From NCBI RefSeq assembly GCF_000757485.1, contig NZ_JPYO01000027.1, forward strand, positions 62,001-126,000: a stretch of DNA of 64,000 nucleotides, written 5' to 3'. This DNA comes from Achromobacter sp. RTa. Lineage in GTDB: Bacteria > Pseudomonadota > Gammaproteobacteria > Burkholderiales > Burkholderiaceae_B. Shown here one piece after another: positions 1 through 8,732 of this stretch. The notes under the pieces are model-generated. The model was given only the letters and a program-made list of their open reading frames with translations. It was not told where the DNA came from and did no database searches. The position numbers and the translations under genes are program-made. Within the stretch, counting starts at the first letter, position 1. Every line of letters begins with the position of its first letter.

Positions 1-610
1 ATTTCTCCTTATATTGCGCAATATAAGAGACACGATCGGGTTCGAAATAGTCGCCGTCGCGCACATGCGGCACCAATTCGCCGTTGACGTACAGTTTTTT
101 GTCCAGGTAGGCGATCTCGTCCCCGGGCAGGCCGACCACCCGCTTGATGTAGTCGACGTCCGGATCCACGGGGTAGCGGAAGACGAAAACATCGCCGCGC
201 TGGGGCTGGCCCACCTCGATGATCTTCTTGTCGATGACCGGCAGGCGCAGGCCGTAGCTGAACTTGTTCACCAGGATCAGGTCGCCCGATTGCAGGGTCG
301 GCAGCATGGAGCCCGACGGGATGCGGAAGGGCTCCACCACGAACGAACGCAGCAGGAACACGAAAAGAATCACGGGGAAGAAGCTGACCGCGTATTCGAT
401 CCACCAAGGCACGCGGCGTGCTGCATCGCCCGCCTCGCGGCGCAGCCGTTCGGCCTCCTGGGCGTCTCCGACCAGCGCCGCATCGTATTGCGCCATTGCG
501 GCCTGGGCCCGGCGCTCGCGGCCTCGGCGCAACACTGCCAGATCAAGCACCCAGATAATGCCGGTCAGCACCAGCAACACAAACAGGATCAGGGCAAAGT
601 TCCAACTCAT
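1..610 (-). CDS. lepB: Signal peptidase I (3' end cut by window edge)
   Basis: Leader peptidase, an inner-membrane serine protease that removes signal peptides from exported proteins. About 203 N-terminal residues are visible from the ATG at 610. An N-terminal membrane segment (about residues 4-22) is followed by a basic cytoplasmic loop, a second membrane segment before the motif FRIPSGSMLPTL with the nucleophile serine, then the conserved YIKRVVGLPGD box containing the general-base lysine. The remaining C-terminal part lies outside the window. It sits 24 nt downstream of lepA on the same strand, the usual lepA-lepB operon. Identification is secure; only the truncation by the window limits it. 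Confidence 0.95.
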   Translation of the reverse strand, partial: MSWNFALILFVLLVLTGIIWVLDLAVLRRGRERRAQAAMAQYDAALVGDAQEAERLRREAGDAARRVPWWIEYAVSFFPVILFVFLLRSFVVEPFRIPSGSMLPTLQSGDLILVNKFSYGLRLPVIDKKIIEVGQPQRGDVFVFRYPVDPDVDYIKRVVGLPGDEIAYLDKKLYVNGELVPHVRDGDYFEPDRVSYIAQYKEK

Positions 611-634
611 CAGCTAACCGCCTTCTTTTTGGTT

Positions 635-2428
635 CTATTTGTCTTCCACTTGCAGGATGGCGAGGAACGCCTCCTGCGGGATTTCCACGCTTCCCACCTG
701 CTTCATGCGCTTCTTGCCGGCCTTCTGCTTTTCAAGCAGCTTCTTCTTGCGCGAGATGTCGCCGCCGTAGCACTTGGCCAGCACGTTCTTGCGCAGGGCT
801 TTCACGTTCTCGCGCGCGATGATCTCGGCGCCGATCGCGGCCTGGATGGCCACGTCGAACATCTGCCGCGGAATCAGGCCGCGCATGCGGGAGACCACGT
901 CGCGGGCGCGGTGGCGCGCATTGCTGCGGTGGACGATCACGGCCAGCGCGTCGACGCGGTCGTTGTTGATCAGCAAGTCCACGCGCACCACGTCGGCGGA
1001 GCGGTACTCCAGGAACTCGTAGTCCATGGACGCGTAGCCGCGCGACACCGACTTCAGCTTGTCGAAGAAGTCCAGCACGATCTCGGCCAGCGGGATCTCG
1101 TACACCAGGTGGACCTGGCGGCCGTGGTAGCTCATGTTGATCTGGACGCCGCGCTTGTTGTTGCACAGCGTCATGACCGGGCCCACGTAGTCCTGCGGCA
1201 TGAAGAGCGTGACCTTCACGATGGGCTCGCGGATTTCCTGGATCTTGCCCACTTCCGGCATGCGCGACGGGCTTTCCACGGTGATCACGGAGCCATCGCG
1301 CTGCTCGACCTCATACACCACGGACGGCGCCGTGGTGATGATGTCCATGTCGAACTCGCGCTCCAGCCGCTCCTGCACGATTTCCATGTGCAACAGGCCC
1401 AGGAAGCCGCAACGGAAGCCGAAGCCCAGCGCCTGCGACACTTCCGGTTCGAACATCAGCGCGGAATCGTTCAGCTTCAGCTTTTCCAGCGAATCGCGCA
1501 GCTGGTCGTATTCGGAGCTTTCCACCGGGTACAGGCCCGCGAACACCTGCGGCTTCACTTCCTTGAAGCCCGGCAGCGGGGTCGCGGCCGGCTTGTTGGC
1601 CAGCGTGACCGTATCGCCGACCTTGGCGTCCGCCAACTGCTTGATGCCGGCGATGATGAAGCCCACTTCGCCTGCGGACAGATGCGGGCGCTGCTGCGAC
1701 TTGGGCGTGAACACCCCGGTCTGCTCGCACAGGTGGGTGGCGCCGGAGGCCATCAGCAGGATCTTGTCCTTGGGCTTGAGCACGCCGTTGATGATGCGCA
1801 CCAGCATGACCACGCCCACGTAGTTGTCGAACCACGAATCGATGATCAGCGCCTGCAGCGGCGCCTCGGGATCCCCCTCGGGATGCGGCACGCGGGCGAC
1901 GATGGCCTCGAGGATCTCGTCGATGCCCATGCCGGTCTTGGCGCTGGCCAGCACGGCCTGCGAGGCGTCGATGCCGATCACGTCCTCGACTTCCTGGCGC
2001 GCGCCCTCGGGATCGGCCTGCGGCAGGTCCATCTTGTTCAGCACGGGCAGGACTTCCACGCCCAGTTCGATGGCGGTGTAGCAGTTGGCCACGGTCTGCG
2101 CTTCGACCCCCTGCGAGGCGTCGACCACCAGCAGCGCGCCCTCGCATGCCGACAGCGAGCGGCTGACTTCATATGAAAAGTCCACGTGCCCCGGGGTGTC
2201 GATCAGGTTCAGGTTGTAGACCTTGCCGTCCTGCGCCTTGTAATGCAGGGCGGCCGTCTGCGCCTTGATGGTGATGCCGCGCTCGCGCTCGATTTCCATC
2301 GAATCGAGGACCTGAGCCGACATTTCGCGGTCCGCCAATCCGCCGCAGCGCTGGATCAGGCGATCGGCCAGGGTCGATTTGCCGTGATCGATGTGGGCAA
2401 TGATGGAGAAGTTGCGGATATGCTGCAT
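635..2428 (-). CDS. lepA: Elongation factor 4 (LepA GTPase)
   Basis: Ribosome-associated translational GTPase that acts on stalled or mis-translocated ribosomes. The 597-residue length is typical. The P-loop AHIDHGKST is at residues 11-19, DTPGHVDF forms G3 and NKMDLP forms G4; the C-terminus has the LepA-specific [11 protein letters not shown] region and a basic tail with KKKLLEKQK. The reading frame stays open for 36 further codons upstream, but the conserved protein begins MQHIRNFS, so the ATG at 2428 was chosen. No Shine-Dalgarno sequence is visible; instead a TATAAT lies only 7 nt before the ATG. It is the first gene of a lepA-lepB operon. Confidence 0.96.
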   Translation of the reverse strand: MQHIRNFSIIAHIDHGKSTLADRLIQRCGGLADREMSAQVLDSMEIERERGITIKAQTAALHYKAQDGKVYNLNLIDTPGHVDFSYEVSRSLSACEGALLVVDASQGVEAQTVANCYTAIELGVEVLPVLNKMDLPQADPEGARQEVEDVIGIDASQAVLASAKTGMGIDEILEAIVARVPHPEGDPEAPLQALIIDSWFDNYVGVVMLVRIINGVLKPKDKILLMASGATHLCEQTGVFTPKSQQRPHLSAGEVGFIIAGIKQLADAKVGDTVTLANKPAATPLPGFKEVKPQVFAGLYPVESSEYDQLRDSLEKLKLNDSALMFEPEVSQALGFGFRCGFLGLLHMEIVQERLEREFDMDIITTAPSVVYEVEQRDGSVITVESPSRMPEVGKIQEIREPIVKVTLFMPQDYVGPVMTLCNNKRGVQINMSYHGRQVHLVYEIPLAEIVLDFFDKLKSVSRGYASMDYEFLEYRSADVVRVDLLINNDRVDALAVIVHRSNARHRARDVVSRMRGLIPRQMFDVAIQAAIGAEIIARENVKALRKNVLAKCYGGDISRKKKLLEKQKAGKKRMKQVGSVEIPQEAFLAILQVEDK

Positions 2429-2435
2429 GCTTGAA

Positions 2436-2441
2436 ATTATA
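2436..2441 (-). promoter_or_regulatory. Candidate -10 box (TATAAT) for lepA
   Basis: A perfect TATAAT on the minus strand lies 7 nt before the lepA ATG. No good -35 hexamer sits 16-18 nt upstream. If used, the transcript would start at or almost at the start codon. It may also be a chance match. Confidence 0.35.
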
Positions 2442-2540
2442 AGGGGACGGAACACTCGGCACAGGGCCGGAAGACACCGCCGCCGGAGTACGCACGGCTG
2501 ACGAGAGGAGTGCCTGTGGGCAGGTAACCCGGGCAAAACG

Positions 2541-2561
2541 AGGGGGCGCCATGCGCCCCCT
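2541..2561 (-). terminator. Hairpin with short T-run between degP and lepA
   Basis: AGGGGGCGC and GCGCCCCCT form a perfect 9-bp stem around a CAT loop. On the minus strand it is followed, after CG, by four T residues. It lies downstream of the stronger degP terminator at 2626-2650 and may act as a backup terminator ahead of lepA. Confidence 0.45.
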
Positions 2562-2625
2562 CTTGCGGCAACCAGGCATTTTAGCCGTTCTTGAGCCGTT
2601 TTTGCCGAAGGGCCGTTCCTAAGGC

Positions 2626-2650
2626 AAAAAGGCGCGCCCCAGAGGGCGCG
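2626..2650 (-). terminator. Rho-independent terminator of the rpoE-degP operon
   Basis: Read on the minus strand, CGCGCCC pairs with GGGCGCG around a 4-nt loop (2633-2650) and is followed by a run of five T residues (2630-2626). It starts 12 nt after the degP stop codon and closes the sigma-E operon. Confidence 0.8.
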
Positions 2651-2661
2651 ACAAGTTCAAT

Positions 2662-4140
2662 CTACTTCAAAGCGGGAACGGCCACCCATTGCGTCTGGTC
2701 GCCGCGGCGCACCAGCAGGCCCGCGGCCCGTCCCTTGTCCAGCTTGGAGACGAGTTCGCCGAATTGCTTGGCGCTGGTCACGTCGGTGTCGTTCAGGGCC
2801 AACACAATATCGCCTTCCTGCAGGCCGGCCTTGGCGGCCGCGCCTTCGGCGATCTTCACCTGGACGCCGCCCTTGATGCGCAGCTTCTTCTGCACGTCGG
2901 CGGGCACGTCGGTCACGCCCAGGCCCAGCGCATTGGTGGCTTCCGGCACGGGCGCCGCGCCCGGCTTGCCCGCGGCTGGCGTCTTCTCGGTTGGGATCTC
3001 CCCGACCTTGACCGTCAGCGTCAGGGTCTTGCCCTTGCGCCACACCTGCATGTCGGCGCGGGTGCCGGGCTTGGTTTCGCCCACGATGCGCGGCAGGTCC
3101 GACCAGCGCTTGATCGGCTCGTTGTTGAACTTCAGGATCACGTCGCCCGGCTGCACGCCCGCCTGTTCAGCGGGGCCGTCGGCTTCCACGCTGCTCACCA
3201 GCGCGCCCTCGGCCTTGGGCAGGCCGATGGCTTCGGCCACGTCCTTGCCCACTTCGCCGATCTGCACGCCGACGCGGCCGCGCGTCACCTTGCCGGTGGC
3301 GCGCAGCTGGTCCACGACGCGCATGGCCTCGTCGATGGGGATCGCCAGCGAAATGCCCATGAAGCCGCCGCTGCGCGAAATGATCTGGGAATTGATGCCC
3401 ACCACTTCGCCGTCCAGGTTGATCAGCGGGCCGCCCGAATTACCCGGGTTGACCGCCACGTCCGTCTGGATGAACGGCAGGTATTCGCCGGTGTCGCGGC
3501 CGATGGCGCTGACGATGCCCGACGTTACGGTGGAATCCAGGCCGAACGGCGAACCGATGGCCAGCACCCATTGGCCCTTCTTGAGCTTCTTCGGATCGCC
3601 GATGACCAGCGGGGTCATGTCCTTGGCTTCGATCTTGATGAGCGCCACGTCGGTGCGCTCGTCGGTGCCGATGACCTTGGCCTTGAACTCGCGGCCGTCG
3701 GTCAGGGTGACGTAGATGTCCGTCGCGTCCACGACCACGTGGTTATTGGTCAGGATGTAGCCGTCGTCGGAAATGAAGAAGCCGGACCCTACGCCGCGCG
3801 GCACGGTGCGCTCTTCGGGCTGGGGCTGCTGCGGGCGCTGGCGCGGCGTAGGCGCGCCGCCGCCCGGCGGCTGGAATTCAGGGCCGAAGAACCAGCGGAA
3901 CAGTTCGTATGGATCGTTGCCGCCGCCAGGGCCCATTCCGCGCACCGGCACGGTCGCCGTGGTGCGGATGTTCACGACCGCGGGATCGGCCTTTTCGACA
4001 ATGCTCGTGAAGTCAGGCAGTACCACGCCGGGCGACTGGGCAAACGCCGCGGGCGCCTGGGCGACGGACATCGCCACGCCCAGCGCCGCCGCCGCCAGAA
4101 AGCGCCGGAAAAACACATTCGACACGGTCATTGCTTTCAT
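2662..4140 (-). CDS. mucD: Periplasmic serine endoprotease DegP/MucD (Do family)
   Basis: HtrA-type protease that degrades misfolded envelope proteins in the periplasm. A signal peptide (about residues 1-35, cleaved near AFA-QS) precedes a trypsin-like domain with catalytic His134 (TNNHVV), Asp164 (RTDVAL) and Ser235 (NPGNSGGP), then two PDZ domains; the N-terminal part has a Gln/Pro/Gly-rich loop (about residues 90-115). Length 492 is typical. The ATG at 4146 has GGAG only 1 nt away, while the ATG at 4140 has it at 7 nt, so 4140 was chosen. Last gene of rpoE-rseA-mucB-degP, followed by a clear terminator. The arrangement matches the algU-mucABD cluster of Pseudomonas. Confidence 0.95.
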   Translation of the reverse strand: MKAMTVSNVFFRRFLAAAALGVAMSVAQAPAAFAQSPGVVLPDFTSIVEKADPAVVNIRTTATVPVRGMGPGGGNDPYELFRWFFGPEFQPPGGGAPTPRQRPQQPQPEERTVPRGVGSGFFISDDGYILTNNHVVVDATDIYVTLTDGREFKAKVIGTDERTDVALIKIEAKDMTPLVIGDPKKLKKGQWVLAIGSPFGLDSTVTSGIVSAIGRDTGEYLPFIQTDVAVNPGNSGGPLINLDGEVVGINSQIISRSGGFMGISLAIPIDEAMRVVDQLRATGKVTRGRVGVQIGEVGKDVAEAIGLPKAEGALVSSVEADGPAEQAGVQPGDVILKFNNEPIKRWSDLPRIVGETKPGTRADMQVWRKGKTLTLTVKVGEIPTEKTPAAGKPGAAPVPEATNALGLGVTDVPADVQKKLRIKGGVQVKIAEGAAAKAGLQEGDIVLALNDTDVTSAKQFGELVSKLDKGRAAGLLVRRGDQTQWVAVPALK

Positions 4141-4179
4141 AGACATACTCCGAAATTGCTGCTTGCCGCGCCCGACGGA

Positions 4180-5244
4180 TCAGTTGGACCCGGCGGCGGG
4201 CACGTATTCTGTGGACTCTGCCAGCTGCTCCAGCGTCGCCACGGGCACCTCACCCACAGCCGTCAGCCAGAAATCCGCGATGCGCGTGCCATATACGGTA
4301 ATCGAGCCCCGCTGCGCCGCGCCATGGGGCGGACGGTGGCCGCGCTGGCTGTCGTACGGTTCGATGAATACCGAAATGGCCGCCAGCCCGTCGGACAGCA
4401 CCATTTGGCTGACCGTGGCGCCGCGGCCCATGGCGCGCGCCACCTGCATGACCGGCTTGAAGCCCTTGGGGGCCGGGATGCGCCAGCCCTGGGCGGCCAG
4501 GTCCACCGGCTTCATGGAGGCTTCGAGCACCTTCCAGTCGCGCGTGCTCCAGCGCGATGCCAGCAGCTGGGGATCGACCTCCGAGCCCAGGCGCAGCGAG
4601 GTGAAGGACACCTGCTCCACCACACCGCGGGCGGCGTTCAGGGTCTGGGCCTTGAGCAGCAGATTGGTTTCGACGTCCGCGCAGAGGCGGTAGCCGTAAC
4701 GCAGCTTGTCCAGCGGCTCTATCGTGATCAGGCGGCATTCCCGGCCGGCCACGCGATGCAGGGCCGATTCGGTGCGGATCTTGTAGTTTTCGGTCAGGTC
4801 CGCGGCGTCTCCGAGGAGCAGGCCGGGAAAGCGGTCTCCCCGGCGGCGCTCGATCAGCACCGTCTTGCGCTCGGGGATCAGGCACTGCACGTCATCGTTG
4901 TGGCGCAGGTATTCCCGGGGCTGGCCGTCGAGGATCTCCAGGCGCTCGCGCTCGCCGGTGCCGTCCAGGACGTGCACGAGGCGCGAGGATTGGATCGTCT
5001 CGCCTTGCTGGTACATGAAGACGCCGGCGTAGTCCTGCTTGCGGGCCGCCTGCTGGATGCGGGTCAGGAGCTGGACCACGTCGTCGGTGGCGGCCGGCGC
5101 GGCGTCGGCGGCGCGCGCCGGTTCGTGCGCGGCCAGGAAAGCGGTCAGGAGCGTTGCGGCGAGCCAGCCGGCGCGGTGGGCCTGCAGTGATGCAGCGCGT
5201 CCCAGATTCAGCACCGGCCAGCGTGATGGAAGCACCAGCGCCAT
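4180..5244 (-). CDS. mucB: Sigma-E regulatory protein MucB/RseB
   Basis: Periplasmic regulator that binds the anti-sigma factor RseA/MucA and shields it from proteolysis until lipid or LPS signals release it. The product has 354 residues with an N-terminal signal segment (hydrophobic core around residues 22-40, ARAADA cleavage region), then the MucB/RseB N-terminal lipid-binding-like domain (FMYQQGETIQSSRLVH region) and a smaller C-terminal domain. The ATG at 5244 shares one base with the rseA stop codon (TGATG), implying translational coupling. The neighbouring rseA, rpoE and degP make the assignment firm. Confidence 0.92.
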   Translation of the reverse strand: MALVLPSRWPVLNLGRAASLQAHRAGWLAATLLTAFLAAHEPARAADAAPAATDDVVQLLTRIQQAARKQDYAGVFMYQQGETIQSSRLVHVLDGTGERERLEILDGQPREYLRHNDDVQCLIPERKTVLIERRRGDRFPGLLLGDAADLTENYKIRTESALHRVAGRECRLITIEPLDKLRYGYRLCADVETNLLLKAQTLNAARGVVEQVSFTSLRLGSEVDPQLLASRWSTRDWKVLEASMKPVDLAAQGWRIPAPKGFKPVMQVARAMGRGATVSQMVLSDGLAAISVFIEPYDSQRGHRPPHGAAQRGSITVYGTRIADFWLTAVGEVPVATLEQLAESTEYVPAAGSN

Positions 5245-5756
5245 CAACGCCCCGCTCCCACGTCGAACGACACCTGCCGGACGGCGCTGGGGCCGGCCAT
5301 CTGGCGGTGGGCTTCCAGGTAGTCGCGCAGGCCGGAATCATCCGCGGCGGACGCCGATACCGGCGCGCTGGCGTCGGCCAGCACGCGAACTTCCCCGCCC
5401 GACTCGCCGGTCAGGTAGGGTTGGGCCACCCACGCGACGGTCGCCACGGCGGCGGCCACGGCCAGGCCGGACAGGCCTACCCGCAAAGGCGAACGGCGCC
5501 GAGGCGCCGCAACGATAGGCAATTCCGCGTCCAGGGCCCGTGCCAGGCGGGCCTGGAAGGCCGCACTGGGGGTCAGCGCCAGGTCGGCGTTGCGCAGGGA
5601 ATCACCGATCAAGTGATAGGTGTCCCAGGTCTCGCGTCCCTCGCGGGACAACAAGCCGGGAAAAATATCGTCGGATTCCTCTCCGTCCATCCAGGCGGAG
5701 ACCGACTCCTCCCAGGAGGACTCGGAGATCACGACGGATTTGGCTGCTGTTTGCAT
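5244..5756 (-). CDS. rseA: Anti-sigma-E factor RseA/MucA
   Basis: Inner-membrane anti-sigma factor. The cytoplasmic N-terminus (residues 1-85) binds and inhibits RpoE, a single membrane helix lies at about residues 92-111, and the C-terminal periplasmic tail is the target of regulated proteolysis. The product has 170 residues. The N-terminal sequence with ESSWEESVSAWMDGE and WDTYHLIGDSLR is typical of the RseA N-terminal domain. The ATG at 5756 has AAGGAG 8 nt upstream; the GTG three codons earlier overlaps that ribosome-binding site and was rejected. It lies 12 nt after rpoE and overlaps mucB by one base. Confidence 0.93.
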   Translation of the reverse strand: MQTAAKSVVISESSWEESVSAWMDGEESDDIFPGLLSREGRETWDTYHLIGDSLRNADLALTPSAAFQARLARALDAELPIVAAPRRRSPLRVGLSGLAVAAAVATVAWVAQPYLTGESGGEVRVLADASAPVSASAADDSGLRDYLEAHRQMAGPSAVRQVSFDVGAGR

Positions 5757-5768
5757 GACTGCCACTCC

Positions 5769-6368
5769 TTACCAGCGACGCTCGTCATCGGTGCCTAGCA
5801 ATGGGCGCAATTTGGTGGCGATGGCTTCACGCGCACGAAAAATGCGGGAGCGCACCGTACCGATCGGGCAGTCCATGCTCTGGGCGATGTCTTCGTAACT
5901 CATACCTTCGATTTCACGCAGGACGATTGCAGTGCGCAATTCTTCAGGCAATTCCTCAATGGCCGCGTTCACCGTTTCGGCGATTTCGCGGCTGGCGACC
6001 ATGGATTCCGGCGTGCTTATATCGGTTAGGTTGTCGGTTTCGTTAAAAGTTTCACCGTCTTCCGTTTCTATCGCGTTGGGCGCGCTGGGACGCCGGCCCT
6101 GAGAGGCCAGCCAGTTGCGCGCCGTATTGATGGCGATACGATACAGCCAGGTGTAGAAGGCGCTCTCGCCCCGGAACTGGGGCAGGGCCCGGTAGGCCTT
6201 GATGAACGCCTCCTGGGCCACGTCCTCGATTTCCGCCGGGTCGCGGATCATCCGGGCCAGCAGACGGAGAATCTTGCGCTGGTACTTGAGCACCAGCAGG
6301 TCGAAGGCTTTCTTGTCGCCTCGCTGGACGCGCGCGACAAGCTCGGCGTCGACTTCGCGCTCGCTCAT
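5769..6368 (-). CDS. rpoE: RNA polymerase sigma factor RpoE/AlgU (ECF family)
   Basis: Extracytoplasmic-stress sigma factor. The 199-residue product has region 2 (about residues 10-95, with DVAQEAFIKAYR and FYTWLYRIAINTARN) and region 4 (about residues 130-190, ending with a helix-turn-helix containing SYEDIAQSMDCPIGTVRSR). The ATG at 6368, with GGAGG 4 nt upstream, begins the conserved MSEREVDAELV; the 20 upstream in-frame residues are not family-like. The start overlaps the stop of the preceding small membrane protein gene (ATGA). It heads the rseA-mucB-degP set and is inhibited by RseA. Confidence 0.95.
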   Translation of the reverse strand: MSEREVDAELVARVQRGDKKAFDLLVLKYQRKILRLLARMIRDPAEIEDVAQEAFIKAYRALPQFRGESAFYTWLYRIAINTARNWLASQGRRPSAPNAIETEDGETFNETDNLTDISTPESMVASREIAETVNAAIEELPEELRTAIVLREIEGMSYEDIAQSMDCPIGTVRSRIFRAREAIATKLRPLLGTDDERRW

Positions 6369-6856
6369 GACGCCTCCCGCGGGCGGGCCGCCGGCTGGGC
6401 GCGCCGCGCCGTGCCCGTCAGCAGGCAAAGGCGCCGCCAGGACTCGGGTCGCAACGTCCGCTGCCAGACGGTGAGGGTGATTTTGCTAGGGGTAAAGGCC
6501 GTACTCCCGGTGGGCAAGGGCTGCAAAGTGAGCGTGAGCCAGCGAGGGCCGCGCTGCTGGTCCAGAAGACTTGCGTCCTGCCAGCCTTGCGGCAGCCGCA
6601 ACTGCCAGCGCCCTGCCCCGGCTGCCGTGCGCAGCGCGGATACCGGGGACGGGCCGCTCCGTGCGGAGTGTAACAGCCCGGCCAGCGCGAGCAGCAACGC
6701 CGCCGCGCACGCCGGCCCGGCCATGCCGTGCCAGGAAGCGGCCGTCAGCGCGCTGCCCGCGGCCAGGGCCAGCGCAAGGCTGTAGATCGCCTTGGCGCCC
6801 CGTGGACGCGAGACAGGCACGCGAAACGACCAACGCCCCCCGACCGGGCCTTCCAA
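6365..6856 (-). CDS. Small membrane protein, possibly YgfX-like
   Basis: Predicted inner-membrane protein of 163 residues whose function cannot be assigned with confidence. Two hydrophobic helices (about residues 21-40 and 45-63) follow a short basic N-terminus, and the rest is a basic cytoplasmic domain rich in Trp, Arg and Leu. Size, topology and the conserved-looking WQLRL and WLTLTLQP segments suggest the YgfX family, but this is a resemblance seen by eye. Translation would start at a TTG one base after the fabF stop and end within the rpoE start (ATGA), so it is wedged between lipid-synthesis and sigma-E genes. The rare start codon lowers certainty. Confidence 0.6.
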   Translation of the reverse strand: MEGPVGGRWSFRVPVSRPRGAKAIYSLALALAAGSALTAASWHGMAGPACAAALLLALAGLLHSARSGPSPVSALRTAAGAGRWQLRLPQGWQDASLLDQQRGPRWLTLTLQPLPTGSTAFTPSKITLTVWQRTLRPESWRRLCLLTGTARRAQPAARPREAS

Positions 6857-6857
6857 A

Positions 6858-8087
6858 TCAGATCCGGCGAACGGCCATGGAGCCGTTGGTGCCGCCGAAA
6901 CCGAACGAGTTGGACAGACCCACGTCGATCTTCATCTGCCGCGCCTCATTGGCGCAGTAATCCAGATCGCATTCCGGATCCTGGTTGAAGATGTTGATCG
7001 TCGGAGGCGAGACCTGGTTGTACACGGCCAGCGTGGTGAACACCGCCTCGATGCCGCCCGCAGCGCCAAGCAGGTGCCCGGTCATGGACTTGGTCGAGTT
7101 GACCACCAGCTTCTTGGCGTGGTCGCCGAAGGCCAGCTTCAACGCATCGGTCTCGTTCTTGTCGCCCAGGGGCGTCGACGTGCCGTGCGCGTTGACGTAC
7201 TGGACGTCATCGATGTTCAGGCCGCCGTTGCGCAGCGCGTTCACGACGCCGCGGCGCGGGCCGTCCTTGTCCGGAGCGGTGATGTGGTGCGCGTCGGAGC
7301 TCATGCCGTAGCCCGCGAACTCGCCATAGATGCGCGCTCCGCGCTTCTTGGCGTGCTCGTACTCTTCCAGCACCAGAACGCCCGCGCCCTCGCCCAGGAC
7401 GAAACCGTCGCGGTCGCGATCCCAGGGACGCGAAGCCGTCTGAGGATCATCGTTGCGGGTCGACAGGGCGCGCATGGCGGCGAAACCGCCGATGCCCAGC
7501 GGCGACACGGTCGACTCGGCGCCGCCAGCCACCATGACGTCGGCATCGCCGTACTCGATCAGGCGGGCGGCATCGCCGATGCAATGCAGGCCCGTGGTGC
7601 AAGCCGACACGACCGCGTAGCTCGGGCCCTTCATGCCATAAGCGATGGACAGGTGACCGGAGATCAGGTTGATCAGCGAACCCGGCACGAAGAACGGCGA
7701 AATGCGCCGCGGACCCTTGGACAGGTATTCGACCTGGGTTTCTTCGATGCGCGGCAAGCCGCCGATGCCGGAACCCACGATCACGCCAATGCGCTCGGCA
7801 TTGGCTTCGGTGACTTCCAGGCCGCTATCGCGCCATGCCTGCATCCCGGCAGCCAGCCCGTAATGGATGAACGTATCCATCTGGCGGGCTTCCTTGGCCG
7901 AAATATAGGCGCTGATGTCGAAGTCTTTGACTTCGCCGGCAATGTGCGTGGTGATGGCCGAGGGATCGAAACGGGTGATGCGGCTGATGCCAGAACGTCC
8001 GTTGACGATATTGTCCCAAGCGGTGGTCAGGTCGTTCCCCACGGGAGAAACGATACCCAGGCCGGTGATGACGACACGTCGCTTCAC
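6858..8087 (-). CDS. fabF: 3-oxoacyl-[ACP] synthase II
   Basis: Condensing enzyme that elongates acyl-ACP with malonyl-ACP in type II fatty acid synthesis. The 409-residue thiolase-fold protein carries active-site Cys163 (SACTTGLH), His301 (NAHGTSTP) and the STKSMTGH segment with Lys333 and His338. The start is a GTG at 8087 with GAGGAG 6 nt upstream; the open frame continues upstream for 21 codons without homology. It follows acpP by 192 bp, a typical acpP-fabF pair, and is followed after one base by the YgfX-like gene and rpoE. Confidence 0.96.
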   Translation of the reverse strand: MKRRVVITGLGIVSPVGNDLTTAWDNIVNGRSGISRITRFDPSAITTHIAGEVKDFDISAYISAKEARQMDTFIHYGLAAGMQAWRDSGLEVTEANAERIGVIVGSGIGGLPRIEETQVEYLSKGPRRISPFFVPGSLINLISGHLSIAYGMKGPSYAVVSACTTGLHCIGDAARLIEYGDADVMVAGGAESTVSPLGIGGFAAMRALSTRNDDPQTASRPWDRDRDGFVLGEGAGVLVLEEYEHAKKRGARIYGEFAGYGMSSDAHHITAPDKDGPRRGVVNALRNGGLNIDDVQYVNAHGTSTPLGDKNETDALKLAFGDHAKKLVVNSTKSMTGHLLGAAGGIEAVFTTLAVYNQVSPPTINIFNQDPECDLDYCANEARQMKIDVGLSNSFGFGGTNGSMAVRRI

Positions 8088-8279
8088 GGATGACTCCTCA
8101 AACAGACAAAAGAAAGGCGGCTTTCGGGATGCGCTGCACGTGCGGCCCACGCAAAAGCGGGTCGGGCTTTACCACGCCCTTCCCGCATGCGGACCACACG
8201 GCAAATTCCTGAAACCGCCCCGATTTTCCAGCTGGCTCCGAAGTCCGTCCCCGGGCCACCAGAAGGGTATAAGCCTAGC

Positions 8280-8519
8280 TTACTGCTTGCCGTGCGAATT
8301 GATGTAGTCAATCGCTTGTTGCACGGTCGTGATCTTTTCGGCCTCTTCGTCGGGGATCTCGGTCTCGAATTCGTCTTCGAGCGCCATGACCAGTTCGACC
8401 ATGTCGAGCGAATCGGCACCGAGGTCGTCAAGGAAGGAGGATTCGTTCTTGATCTCGGCTTCGTTGACGCCAAGTTGTTCAGCGACGATCTTCTTGACGC
8501 GCTGTTCGATGCTTTCCAT
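8280..8519 (-). CDS. acpP: Acyl carrier protein
   Basis: Acidic 79-residue carrier protein whose Ser37, in the ADSLDMVEL motif, accepts the 4'-phosphopantetheine arm carrying growing acyl chains. Size and acidity are those of canonical AcpP. The ATG at 8519 has GGAG 6 nt upstream; an in-frame ATG four codons earlier overlaps that site. It sits between fabG and fabF, with a TATAAT box at 8550-8555 suggesting its own promoter and thus higher expression than its neighbours. Confidence 0.97.
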
Positions 8520-8549
8520 GCAGATCTCCAATTGGGAAAAATCCCGCGA

Positions 8550-8555
8550 ATTATA
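8550..8555 (-). promoter_or_regulatory. Candidate -10 box (TATAAT) for acpP
   Basis: A perfect TATAAT on the minus strand, about 30 nt before the acpP ATG, in the 213-bp gap behind fabG. The -35 region is poor. Separate transcription of the very abundant carrier protein is common in this gene cluster. Confidence 0.5.
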
Positions 8556-8732
8556 GCCAAGCGCGGAGTATTGCGACGCCTGGCCGTGACAAAAATAACA
8601 CCGCGCACTTGATCTGTCGCCGGAAATGGCGCAGGAAACACGTGTGCGGCGTTTCCGGTTGAACCGCGCTTTGCCTTGCCGGCTGCCCGGCTGCGGCGCG
8701 GCGGCCTGGGCCGCCTTCGCGCGATTCTTGAT

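Noticed and set aside
14..2176. 720-codon plus-strand open frame
   Set aside because: It is antisense to lepB and lepA, is rich in His, Arg, Ala and Gln as expected from reversed GC-rich codons, and has no recognisable domain.
2689..5190. 833-codon plus-strand open frame
   Set aside because: Antisense to the well-supported degP and mucB genes; a by-product of high GC content.
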